DNA of 64,000 nucleotides from an uncultured Desulfobacter sp. Its GTDB lineage: Bacteria; Desulfobacterota; Desulfobacteria; Desulfobacterales; Desulfobacteraceae. The DNA lies in NCBI RefSeq assembly GCF_963665355.1, contig NZ_OY762229.1, forward strand, positions 2,728,001 to 2,792,000, given 5' to 3'. The translations under genes were made by a program, and so were the position numbers. Numbering within the stretch: the first letter of the stretch is position 1; every line of letters begins with the position of its first letter. Shown here one piece after another: positions 45,860-54,655 of this stretch. The notes beneath the pieces were generated by a model that searched no databases, was not told the origin of the DNA, and saw only the letters and a list, made by a program, of their open reading frames with translations.

Positions 45860-45945
45860 TGTGCGGCCCGGCATTTTTCCATTAACCGGTGAATATGATC
45901 CAGATAGTCCTTATTGGGACAGGGTTTGGATATATGATTCAAATT
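45860..45945 (-). pseudogene. tail of a response-regulator receiver domain
   Basis: In the 45603-46035 gap the minus strand encodes HISKPCPNKDYLDHIHRLM then EKCRAAQ and a stop. This resembles the last beta strand (with the conserved Lys-Pro) and final helix of a receiver domain. Upstream codons hit a stop at once. Nothing else coding is visible in the gap. Confidence 0.4.
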
Positions 45946-46035
45946 CTATCTTTTTTCATCCGGATGCCTCCTTTCCGTTGTCTTCTTGGGCAATAAACAA
46001 AATTTTTTGCTGTCATTGAGCCATGTTATTGTTCC

Positions 46036-47568
46036 TTAGGCTGTTTTATCGCATCTCATTTCTGTTATTGATTCACAAACCTGACGTTTCAGCATTTTTT
46101 CATATAACGAAAGATAACACTCCACTGTTGCCGTACGATCAAACCTTTCATGGCTTTGTTTCATGATCCGGGATACCTGATGGTTCTTCACGTCCCCCGG
46201 CAGGTTGCAAAACATCATCGCCCTGTCAATTGCTCTCATCAAGCTGTCTGCATCAGTTTGATCAAATAAAAACCCGTTCCCGCAATTATTCTCAATATCC
46301 AGGGGGGTGACGGTTTGATGATTGCCGTTATTCCCATAGACAATGGGAAGACTCCCATATAAAAGCCCGGTAATTTCCCCAGAATTGACAGGTTCCACTG
46401 CAAATGGAACCAGAACAAAATCTGATGCAGCATAGACCGATCGTAAAAGTGAATCCTTTGGATTGCAAACAGCTACTCTGTTTGTTAAATCAAAATCCCG
46501 GATAGTATCCTTTATCAGCCCCTCCATCGTTCCTCCAGCTGTAAAAATAATCTCCAGGTTCTGATGCCAGTCCCTGGAAAGAAGCGCGTACAGTATCGTT
46601 GAAATGAAATAAGAGCTGCCATGGACATTGTCTGCGCATGACGGCCAGAATAAAATTGGCTTTAACGGATCTTTGGGCAGTCCCAGACGGTTCTGGATGA
46701 AAATTTTATTGGCTTTCTTACCGTTGATATGGGTTTTTTCATCATATTTTTTAAAGATGGCTGTATCGTTTTTCGGCAGGCGTGATCCATCCGGGTAGTC
46801 CGGAATCGCTGAGGCGCATCCCTGGGCGACTTTGTTTGAAAGTTCCTGTTTAATGGACGGGTCAACCAATGGATGCCGCCCTTGAATCATTTCCCTTAGA
46901 AATTCAGGGCGGGCCGTATTAACAAAATGAGCTGCGAAAATACCACTGGCAAGAAAATCCACCGGATTAGAACTACGGGTTTCTTCATAATTAAAGGGCT
47001 GCCGTTCAAAAAAAAGGTTCTGCCAGAAGTTCGCTGCATCAATTCCTGTGTCTTCAATGTAAGACAACAAGGCTTTATTGTTATAAATATTGTGAATAGT
47101 AAAAAGACAAGGTATCCCAAGCTTTCTTGCCACGGCCGGGATCAACCCCGTCATCCAGTCATTGCAATGAATCAGATCCGGTTGCAACCGCGGAATAATG
47201 GAGTTGATCACCTCCCGCTGGAAAGATAGCGAACTGCTTATATTTTCCTGGTCAAAATCGGAATAGACCTTTTTTTTATAAAAAAAGATCCGGTCTTCAG
47301 CCAAATGAACCCTTGCTTCATTATGCCGGGTTCTTATCCAGTTCAATTGATTTTGAAACAAAGGGTTGTCATGATGATTGAACAGGGTGCGGTAATCAGG
47401 CAGCGCCACATGAACATCAGCACCTTTTTCATATAATTCAGAAATAAGTAAAGCGGAAACGTCCGCCATCCCGCCGTAACTCGCCTTTAAGGCACTCATT
47501 TCTTCCGGCAGATAAGAAAGTTCCGGTGTAACGAATAGAATTCTGGGCTTTTGAAAATCATGGGACAT
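46036..47568 (-). CDS. GT5-like glycosyltransferase paralogue with altered catalytic loop (copy 2)
   Basis: 510 residues, clearly related along the whole length to copy 1 at 31821-33356. It keeps HCNDWMTGLIPA and a modified KASYGGMADVSALL. The active-site loop reads VEPVNSGEITGL instead of FEPCGLPQ, and the TGGL near the end is NNGN. Loss of the conserved Cys/Gly and TGGL residues suggests changed or lost catalysis. AGGAG precedes the ATG. The 3' part and downstream DNA are duplicated at 50110-50672. Confidence 0.8.
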   Translation of the reverse strand: MSHDFQKPRILFVTPELSYLPEEMSALKASYGGMADVSALLISELYEKGADVHVALPDYRTLFNHHDNPLFQNQLNWIRTRHNEARVHLAEDRIFFYKKKVYSDFDQENISSSLSFQREVINSIIPRLQPDLIHCNDWMTGLIPAVARKLGIPCLFTIHNIYNNKALLSYIEDTGIDAANFWQNLFFERQPFNYEETRSSNPVDFLASGIFAAHFVNTARPEFLREMIQGRHPLVDPSIKQELSNKVAQGCASAIPDYPDGSRLPKNDTAIFKKYDEKTHINGKKANKIFIQNRLGLPKDPLKPILFWPSCADNVHGSSYFISTILYALLSRDWHQNLEIIFTAGGTMEGLIKDTIRDFDLTNRVAVCNPKDSLLRSVYAASDFVLVPFAVEPVNSGEITGLLYGSLPIVYGNNGNHQTVTPLDIENNCGNGFLFDQTDADSLMRAIDRAMMFCNLPGDVKNHQVSRIMKQSHERFDRTATVECYLSLYEKMLKRQVCESITEMRCDKTA

Positions 47569-47683
47569 CGGGTATCTCCTAATAATCCAAATAGTTTTAA
47601 AATCGGTTGAAACTATGAATTTTCAGATGGGACAGGTGTGCTCCCATTAGGAAAGAGGTATATCCGAAAATTTATAAGTAAAA

Positions 47684-47785
47684 ATAGGATGATTATGATT
47701 ACGAATCAACACAACAGAAAACTATAAAAAGAAATATAAATCGACTATTAAAAATAGGGGAATATTCAAAGGACAACAGGAATGA
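47684..47785 (+). repeat. dispersed repeat, copy B
   Basis: Same length and orientation as copy A (35200-35301), including the part that forms the last codons of the PAS-LuxR gene there (AAGGACAACAGGAATGA type end). Roughly 85 percent identical by eye. It fills most of the gap before the lon remnant. Confidence 0.8.
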
Positions 47786-47836
47786 TGGAATGCTCTTTGT
47801 CGGCCTTGATAAAAAGATAGAGCCCATGAGTTATTG

Positions 47837-49316
47837 TCACGGCACCAGGGCGATCTTCAAGGCTTCATCAATCCATTCAACCGGTAAAGATTCGATGGAT
47901 TGACGCACCTCTTCCGGCAATTCATCCATATCACTTTCATTGCATTTGGGCAGGATCACCTTTGTCAGGCCGGCCCGGTGTGCCGCAAGGACTTTCATCT
48001 TGATCCCGCCCACGGGCAGGACCCGGCCCCTGAGGGTGACTTCTCCCGTCATACCGATATGGCTGCCGACAAGCCGGCCGCTGAACAGACTCGCCATGGC
48101 CACAACTATCGTAATACCCGCAGATGGACCATCTTTGACTCATGCGCGTGAACTTTCTTCCAAGAGAGCGGGCGATACTTTGCCCAAGACTCGTTTTCCC
48201 GACTCCCGGCGGTCCGGCAAAACACAAAATAGCGCCCATGGCCTGGTTTTCATTTTCAATGGTGACGGGTTCCGACGGAATCCGGCGGGTATTTACCAGT
48301 TGCCGGACAGCCAGATATTCCAGAATTCGATTTTTGACGTCCGCCAGGTCATAGTGGTCATCATCCAGAACAGTCCGTGCGTGATTGATATCCAGTTCAT
48401 CCTCTGTCCGTACCTGCCAGGGTAAATCGACTATCCAGTCCAGATAGGTTTTGATGATGGCGTATTCCGCTGAGTTCCGGGACATCTCGCCAATTCGTTT
48501 CAACTCGCGCAATGCCTCCCGTTTGGCCTCATCCGGGAGGCCGGCTTTTTTTATTTTCTCAGAATATTCATCGAGGTCAGACGGGCTTTCCTCCGGATCT
48601 CCCAGCTCTTTTTGAATCGCTTTGAGCTGCTTGCGAAGATAGTACTCGTGTTGCTCTTTACTCATGGACTGGCTGGCATCCGACTTGATTTTCTGCTCCA
48701 GCTTAAGGATATCCCTTTCGTGGGATAAATGGGAAATCAGCAGGTGTAACTTATCCTTCACACTATCGGTTTCAAGCAACGCCTGTGCGTCCTTCAATTC
48801 AATCTGGATATTGGATGCCACCAGATACAAAAGATAACGGGGATCTTTTATTGTATTGATGTAATCATGCGCAGCGGCCGGGATATTCGGAAGAAGTGAA
48901 ATGAATTCCTTAGAAAGCGCCTGCAAAATTCTGAAAGCGGCTTCAAGTTCATTATCGTGTTCGAGAACGTCCGGGTACAATAAAATTTTTGCTTTCAAAT
49001 ATGGTTCTGTTTCATGCCAGGAGGAAATGCGGAACAGTTCAAACCCATAAAGAAATATCTGCAGGCCGTTGTCGCCCAGATGAACGATCCTGTTCAGTAT
49101 GCAAACGGTACCGATTTCATGGATTTGTCCCGGCATGGGCTCTGAGATCGAGCTGTCTTTCATTGCCGCAAGCCCGATTAAATGATCTCCTTTAAACACA
49201 TTTTCAATCAACTTCATTGATCTTGGAATTTTTATCGACAACGGCAGAGACATAAGCGGATATGCGACAGTATTCCGTAAAGGGAGGATCGGAAGCTTGT
49301 CAGGTATCTTTTTCAA
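47837..49316 (-). pseudogene. Lon protease with large internal deletion
   Basis: The N-domain (LPILPLRNTVAYPLM) and the start of the AAA+ module with Walker A GPPGVGKTSLGQ are intact. After LGRKFTRM near 48140 the sequence jumps, in another frame, to [15 protein letters not shown], which holds the protease Ser. It then runs to the normal C-terminus ([18 protein letters not shown]). About 300 codons are missing: Walker B, sensors and the first part of the protease domain. The 5' end starts at TTG in an open frame without a clear ribosome binding site, so it may also be damaged. A full lon presumably exists elsewhere. Confidence 0.9.
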
Positions 49317-49479
49317 AAATACTTCATTGTCTTCATGTGAAAATGATTCTGTCCTTTTTATCGGCCTTTGTTTAAAGGGGGTTGAAGTACAATGGAACGA
49401 AAGCGTACGCTAATTTTGTAATATCTTATAACCTGTTGAACGTCCAATATTCATTTGCCGGAAGATATCAGTTGCTCCA

Positions 49480-50025
49480 TCACTTTTTGGGGTTCACCGG
49501 GGTTGCTGGGGCTGTCAACAGCGGCATCAACTGAGGCGCTGCGTCCATGAGGACCTGAACCGCAAGAGAGCTTGTGAAAACATAGTTGTCGGAATCCTGG
49601 CCGGCCACATAGGCTGTGACGACGCCGTAAAACCGGTCGCCGATGAAAAAAACAAAAACGGCGGTGCGGTTTATTGCCTTGGATGAAATGAGTTGCCCCT
49701 TATTGTTCATGAAGGGCAGCAACGATCCCAGGATTGGTCGCCAAGGTCCGGAATTTGGCCGATGAACCGAGTTCCAGTTTGGTACCCGAATTGATGTTGA
49801 ACGGCTGATCGAGCGTATCGGTCTGGAGTCGCATTAAATTGGCTCCCTCAGACCGTTCATACAAAGTAAGGCTGTAGACAACATTGGACGGAGCCCCCGT
49901 CTTTGAGGAGGCGATAACCGTAAAGACCGTTCTTCTATCGCTGCATCCCGCTCCTCCGGGGTAATCAAAGCGATGATTGTGTATTCACTACTTTTCTGTA
50001 TCCGCACGGAAAGCCCGTTCACCGG
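49480..50025 (-). pseudogene. frameshifted beta-rich (probably extracytoplasmic) protein
   Basis: Three frames each look coding in turn: GLSVRIQKSSEYTIIALITP (49920-50020), then FTVIASSKTGAPSNVVYSLT through SGTKLELGSSAKF (49715-49925), then LPFMNNKGQLISSK to the end (49480-49722). Joining them needs two frameshifts, near 49925 and near 49715. The amphipathic strand pattern with few charged clusters suggests a surface or secreted protein. The family is not recognised. Confidence 0.6.
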
Positions 50026-50154
50026 ACGCTAAAAGTTCCTGAGTGCCGGTTGATGCCGAAATACATCAGGACCGCAGTTTTTTTGGGCCATGAAATCAAA
50101 GCCGTTGCTGCCATTGAGCCAACTAATTGTTCTTTGGGACATTTTATTTCGTTC

Positions 50155-50672
50155 TCCTTTTTTCTTTGATTCACAAATAGGGCGATTCAGCATTTTTTCA
50201 TACACCAAAAGATAATTCTCTACTGTTTCTGCATGATCAAACCTTTCATGGCTTTGTTTCATGATCCGGGATATATGATGATTTTTGACATCCCGTGGTA
50301 AGTTATAAAACATCATCGCCTTATCAATTGCTCTCATCAAGCTGTCTGCATCAAATTGATTGAATAAAAATCCGTTCCCGCTGTTATGCGCAACATCCAA
50401 GGGGGAGACGGATTGGTGATTGTCGTTATTATTATGGACAATGGGAAGACTCCCATATAAAAGCCCGGTAATTTCCTCAGAACTGACGGGTCCCGCTGAG
50501 AATGGAACCAGAACAAAATCCGATGCAGCATAGGCCGCCCGTAAAAATGAATCCTCCGGCGTGCAAACAGCCACCCTGTTTGTTAAATCAAAATCCCGAA
50601 TAGTATCCTTTATCAGTCCACTAATCGTTCCCGTGGCTGTAAAAATAATCTCCAGGTTCTGATGCCAGTCCC
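50155..50672 (-). pseudogene. truncated GT5-like paralogue (copy 3)
   Basis: Encodes only the C-terminal third, from about DWHQNLEIIFTATG to YEKMLNRPICES, closely matching copy 2 (46036-47568). The match goes on past the copy 2 stop into downstream DNA, so this is a segmental duplication. Copy 3 stops abruptly at about 50672 next to an AT-rich stretch and repeat copy C. An open frame of 181 codons (50029-50574) exists but lacks the N-terminal domain. Confidence 0.8.
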
Positions 50673-50712
50673 TTCTTTAAATAAAATAATATAATGGAAA
50701 TTTTTTTGCCGG

Positions 50713-50773
50713 CAACACGATAAAAAGATAGAAAAAAACATATAAATCAACTAGTAAAAATAGGGGATTGTTC
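50713..50773 (+). repeat. dispersed repeat, copy C (partial)
   Basis: Carries the right half of the element (ATATAAATCAACTAGTAAAA then ATAGGGGATTGTTC) and lacks the left block. It borders the truncated GT5 copy 3, consistent with a recombination junction. Confidence 0.7.
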
Positions 50774-50877
50774 GACATATATACCCCGGAGGCTCTCTAC
50801 CTTTTTATGGAATGTCAAACAGCTCTCTGATAGTTTTGTGGAACTGAATTGGATCTACATTCAGCAATTATCCTGTC

Positions 50878-51147
50878 TTAAATTTCGTTTTCAAGCAGTT
50901 CATTTATTGCGAGGATCTTTTGTGTTTTAACCTCAACTGTTTTTTCAAGTTTCAGGTTGTAGTCAGAAATAAACTCCATAAGAAAAGACTGGTGAACCAC
51001 GCTTTTGAATGAATCCCCTTTGAATACTGGGAGTACATCGAAACTACTAAATCTTCGTTGAGGGTCTGAATACGCATTTGGAGTAACAAATGCGCCCTCT
51101 GTTGCTGTCTGTTGTAGCTTCGTAACTTTCGGTCCCAGTTTTGTCAA
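50878..51147 (-). CDS. 89-residue hypothetical protein
   Basis: No family recognised. A mixed N-terminus is followed by a C-terminal helix rich in Lys/Glu (LKLEKTVEVKTQKILAINEL). It starts at TTG with AAAGGAG four bases upstream, and that binding site is the end of repeat copy D. The repeat may therefore supply its promoter and leader. Confidence 0.45.
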   Translation of the reverse strand: MTKLGPKVTKLQQTATEGAFVTPNAYSDPQRRFSSFDVLPVFKGDSFKSVVHQSFLMEFISDYNLKLEKTVEVKTQKILAINELLENEI

Positions 51148-51154
51148 GGTCTCC

Positions 51155-51243
51155 TTTAATAATCCCCTATTTTTAATAGTTTATTTATGCGTTTTTTTAT
51201 ATGTCTCTGTTGCGTTGATTTGTAATCCTGATCCCTCTATTCT
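51155..51243 (-). repeat. dispersed repeat, copy D (inverted)
   Basis: Matches copies A-C in the opposite orientation: GGATTACAAATCAACGCAAC, then ATAAATAAACTATT, then AATAGGGGATTATTAAAGG. It lies directly in front of the 50878-51147 gene. The rest of 51148-51412 shows nothing beyond this repeat and the dodecin leader. Confidence 0.8.
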
Positions 51244-51412
51244 TATTTTGAAGTACGGGACATTTGAACAGTAACCTACTGTTTGATCTCACTGTCAATA
51301 TGTCAAAAGTTGCACTTAGTGCAGCTACCCGGTCGTTGGGCTTATTAAAGTATTTTTATGTGGCCTCTTTATCATTAGTAAACCCTAACTTTTAATTTTT
51401 TAGGAGGTTATT

Positions 51413-51622
51413 ATGGAAAATAGTGTTTACAAAATAATCGAACTAGTTGGGTTTTCAGAAAAATCTTGGGAGGATGCTGCCAAGGCCGCTGTTACAACAG
51501 CCGATAAAACCTTAAGGGATATGCGGGTGGCCGAGGTGAAAGAAATGGATATGCGTCTGGAGGACAACCGGATTGTTGGTTACCGGGTAAAATTAAAAGT
51601 GTCATTTAAACTTGAAGGGTAA
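51413..51622 (+). CDS. dodecin (flavin-binding dodecamer)
   Basis: This 69-residue protein matches dodecin throughout: SVYKIIELVGFSEKSWEDAA, then DMRVAEVKEMDM and the last strand VKLKVSFKLEG. The Trp in SWEDAA stacks on the flavin or CoA-type ligand in known structures. Dodecins store or buffer flavins. TTAGGAGG precedes the ATG. Transcribed alone. Confidence 0.93.
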   Translation: MENSVYKIIELVGFSEKSWEDAAKAAVTTADKTLRDMRVAEVKEMDMRLEDNRIVGYRVKLKVSFKLEG

Positions 51623-51640
51623 TTGGGCAAGTTAAATTGA

Positions 51641-51715
51641 GTAGCGTGAGGTCGGGTAATTAATTCGGCCTCACCCCTCTCACAGAATCGTATGTACGGG
51701 CCTCGTATATGGCTC
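51641..51715 (-). ncRNA. fossil 3' end of a group II intron (domains V and VI)
   Basis: On the minus strand 51685-51715 reads GAGCCATATACG ... CGTACATACGATTC, a domain V hairpin with C-to-T/G-to-A decay from GAGCCGTATACG/CGTACGTACGGTTC. An 10-base purine-rich linker leads to 51646-51674, a hairpin GTGAGG/CCTCAC with an unpaired A before CCTCAC, as the domain VI branch point. The intron end would be near 51641 (GCTAC). No reverse transcriptase or domains I-IV are next to it. Confidence 0.7.
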
Positions 51716-51870
51716 GTGTTAAAGATGAGGGTTTTGTCTACGGTAATCGTGATCCAAAATCCACCGCCTATTTTTCAGAACACCAGTCCAGGGACAATTT
51801 CGGAAATTTTCGTTCCCAGGTATCATGGATCCATGACATTCATTTTGTTTTGCATTATCAAAATGATGTT

Positions 51871-52899
51871 TTAGCCAATTTTTAGGACCTTCGCTCCCCT
51901 GATGGTTCCTTTTTTCAGTGCTGCCAGGGCCTGGTTAGCCTCTTCAAGTGAAAATTCTTCAACCTCTGGCCGGATTCCAAACCGCTCAGCCAGGGTTAAA
52001 AATTCTACTACATCCTTACGGCAGATATTGGCAACACTCTTGATCTCTTTTTCCATCCAAAGATGAACTGGATAATTCAGCTTTAAAAGGTAGTCCTTGT
52101 CCAGCTCTTCTTTTCTGATGGCGTTGATGACCAGACGTCCGCCAGGTTTAAGGTTTTTCATTGCCTCAACCACCGGTTTCCAGACAGGTGTGGTGTCAAT
52201 AACAGAGTCCAGTAGCTCTGGTGGCGATTCAGCCGTATCCCCAGCCCAGACAGCCCCAAGCTCTTTCGCAAATTCTCGCTCTGCAGGATTTATAGCAAAG
52301 ACAAACACCTTTGCATCAGGATATTTAAATCCGACCAGCTTTAATACCAGATGTCCCGAAGCTCCAAACCCGGTCAGCCCTAAATTCTGGCTATTCTTGA
52401 GGCCTGTTAATTTCAAAGAGCGATACCCGATTGCTCCTGCACATAAAAGTGGAGCAGTCTCTGTATCCTTAAGCCCATCCGGAATAGGAACGGCAAAGTG
52501 CTCTGGAATGACCATATATTCTGCATACCCGCCATTGGCATCCTTCCCTGTAGCCTTGAAATCCTTACACAGGTTCTCATTACCTGCCAGGCAGAATTCA
52601 CATGTCCGGCAGGCTGAATAAATCCATGCAACCCCAACCCGGTCACCAACTTGAAACAATTTAACATTTTTACCTGTCATTTCAACCTGTCCCACCACCT
52701 GGTGCCCCAAAATAACGGGCAGAGCCGGTGGTACAGCTCTGCCTTCAATTTCATCCAGTTCGGTATGGCAGACCCCGCAGACAGATATCTTAACCAAAAT
52801 TTCGTCATTTCCTGGAACAGGAACAGGTAGATCAACCAAGCTTAGAGGAGTCTGATTTTCAGCAAAAAAACCAATTTTTTTCAGGATCATGGCTTTCAT
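51871..52899 (-). CDS. zinc-dependent alcohol dehydrogenase, medium-chain
   Basis: 342 residues. Catalytic zinc ligands are in GVCHTELDEIEG and GHQVVGQV, where Gln replaces the usual Glu of GHE. The structural zinc site is CRTCEFCLAGNENLC. A Rossmann domain follows (GLTGFGASGHLVLKL). It oxidises alcohols or reduces aldehydes with NAD(P); the substrate is unknown. ATG 52899 with GGAAA upstream is preferred to a longer hydrophobic extension from 52995. Confidence 0.88.
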   Translation of the reverse strand: MKAMILKKIGFFAENQTPLSLVDLPVPVPGNDEILVKISVCGVCHTELDEIEGRAVPPALPVILGHQVVGQVEMTGKNVKLFQVGDRVGVAWIYSACRTCEFCLAGNENLCKDFKATGKDANGGYAEYMVIPEHFAVPIPDGLKDTETAPLLCAGAIGYRSLKLTGLKNSQNLGLTGFGASGHLVLKLVGFKYPDAKVFVFAINPAEREFAKELGAVWAGDTAESPPELLDSVIDTTPVWKPVVEAMKNLKPGGRLVINAIRKEELDKDYLLKLNYPVHLWMEKEIKSVANICRKDVVEFLTLAERFGIRPEVEEFSLEEANQALAALKKGTIRGAKVLKIG

Positions 52900-53001
52900 A
52901 ATGAAATTTCCAACTACATATTTGTTAAAATTTAAAGCAGTAAAAAATAAATTTACTATCAGCCCCAGCATACAAAATAAAATTTTTGTCGACACTTGCG
53001 T

Positions 53002-53038
53002 AAAAGCCCTCGTCTCAATGGAGACGAGGGCTTTTTTT
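53002..53038 (-). terminator. strong Rho-independent terminator after the carbonic anhydrase
   Basis: Perfect 12-bp stem AGCCCTCGTCTC/GAGACGAGGGCT with a 4-base loop. T runs follow on both strands (3-4 on minus, 7 on plus), so it could work in both directions. Confidence 0.9.
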
Positions 53039-53100
53039 GTTTGTCCGGCATGGCGGGTAACCCAGGCTTGGGGCTTATAGGCCTGGTCAGCCCATGGCTG

Positions 53101-53883
53101 TTATTCAGCCATGGCTTCCATGGCTCTTTTAGGATTGGCCTCAACTTTCTTTAGGATTTCAGTGGTTTTTGATTCAGGCAACCAGTTGATTTTTCCATTT
53201 GATACATCATAGATGGCGCCAACAACTTTGGCCTTTCCTGCATTCACCAGTTGGCGGGAAGAAGGGCTTGCCATAAACAGATCTTCAATACCCTGCCAGA
53301 TATTTTCTTCAATTGCATAAGGTATTACATCCGCACCATGGGTGTGAGGATTGTCTGCAATGGCCTTTTTTACTGCCGGAATGATGTTGTCAACCAGAGG
53401 TGGAATATTTCTTTCCAATGGATGCCCGTGACCCTGGACTGCTTTTGTCACTGCGGTGACGGCGCCACATTGTGTATGTCCAAGCACTACAAATACCGGG
53501 GTGTTTACATGGGCAAGGCCATATTCAACAGATCCAATCTCATCGACATCTAAAACGTTACCGGCAACGCGGATAACAAAGATATCCATAATACCCGCAT
53601 CAAATAGAATTTCAACCGGAACTCTGGAGTCAGAGCAGGTGATGACAGTTGCATAGGCGTGATCACCCTGATTTTCTTTACCGGCAAGTGCAAGACGGGC
53701 AGCATCAGTATGAGGGGATATTGATTTGCCGGTGACAAAACGCTCATTACCTGCTTTTAACATGGCTATGGCTTCATCCGGGCTTGGTTTGGCTGCTTTG
53801 CTGCTACTGGCAAAAACAGGGCCACTGATGAGAGTCAGGAAACAGCTAACAACCACAACAGATTTTAAAATTTTTTTCATCAT
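53101..53883 (-). CDS. beta-class carbonic anhydrase with signal peptide
   Basis: Interconverts CO2 and bicarbonate. 260 residues. The Sec signal peptide is MMKKILKSVVVVSCFLTLIS with cleavage near VFA-SS. Zinc ligands and catalytic pair are in TCSDSRVP and GHTQCGAV. Export to the periplasm is unusual for the beta class but known in several Proteobacteria. ATG 53883 with AGAGGAG upstream is chosen over a frame to 54027. The flank 53884-54287 shows no gene. Confidence 0.92.
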   Translation of the reverse strand: MMKKILKSVVVVSCFLTLISGPVFASSSKAAKPSPDEAIAMLKAGNERFVTGKSISPHTDAARLALAGKENQGDHAYATVITCSDSRVPVEILFDAGIMDIFVIRVAGNVLDVDEIGSVEYGLAHVNTPVFVVLGHTQCGAVTAVTKAVQGHGHPLERNIPPLVDNIIPAVKKAIADNPHTHGADVIPYAIEENIWQGIEDLFMASPSSRQLVNAGKAKVVGAIYDVSNGKINWLPESKTTEILKKVEANPKRAMEAMAE

Positions 53884-54287
53884 TGTTTTTTCTCCTCTGA
53901 GAAAATGGTTTTTGCGGCAGGCGCCAGGCCTCCAATAGGACAGGTCAACCGCCACGGAAAAATTTATAATACTCATTTTATGTTTGACTTGTTCCTTATA
54001 ACCTTGCTGGTGATTTTCTGCTGCCAAAGTTGATCTATTATTCTATTTTATCGTTTATATTCTATCTGTTATGTTATCAATGCCCGAAAAATAAGAATAA
54101 CTAATTATGAAATTTTATATAACTAGTTAGCATACCAATGATGAAACCAATAACATCATTGGAAAGGGCTTGCAAATTTTTTATTCAAGGTGACACATTA
54201 TTGAATAATGATCCTTAATTTATCAGGTTGTGTCGGGTTTAAGTTCCGGTTGCATAGTTCAATGCTTATGTGATAATTTAACAAACC

Positions 54288-54620
54288 ATGAAACAATATG
54301 TTATTGACGGCTTTACGCTTAAGGACTACACGGCTTTAAAACAGTATTTTGATACGTATCTTGAGCCTGCCACTGTAAGTGGAATATACTGGCTTGTGCT
54401 GGATTCCGGGATTTTGACTGCGTCCCAGGCCTCCCATAAGGCCTGCGGACCCCATGTGTTTGCCCTGATGCTGGACGAGACATCCTTATCCTGTGAGCTG
54501 TTAGTAAGAATTAAAACCAATATCAGATGTGATTGTATGGGCTATGCCACGGTTGAGCAGCGCAACTGGCTGGTGGACTGGGCAGACGCCGTCCTCGAAA
54601 AGCTGTCCATTTGTATTTGA
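54288..54620 (+). CDS. 110-residue hypothetical protein
   Basis: A soluble protein with seven cysteines, three near the C-terminus (RCDCMGYATVEQ), and no signal peptide. No family recognised. It lies 35 bases before the RNase J gene on the same strand and may share its transcript. Confidence 0.6.
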   Translation: MKQYVIDGFTLKDYTALKQYFDTYLEPATVSGIYWLVLDSGILTASQASHKACGPHVFALMLDETSLSCELLVRIKTNIRCDCMGYATVEQRNWLVDWADAVLEKLSICI

Positions 54621-54655
54621 TGTCTTGTCGGTACTATCGGGTCGGGAAAATTTAA

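Noticed and set aside
51708-51878. 56-codon open frame beginning at ATG on the plus strand
   Set aside because: Starts inside the group II intron domain V remnant and overlaps the dehydrogenase stop; no binding site seen.
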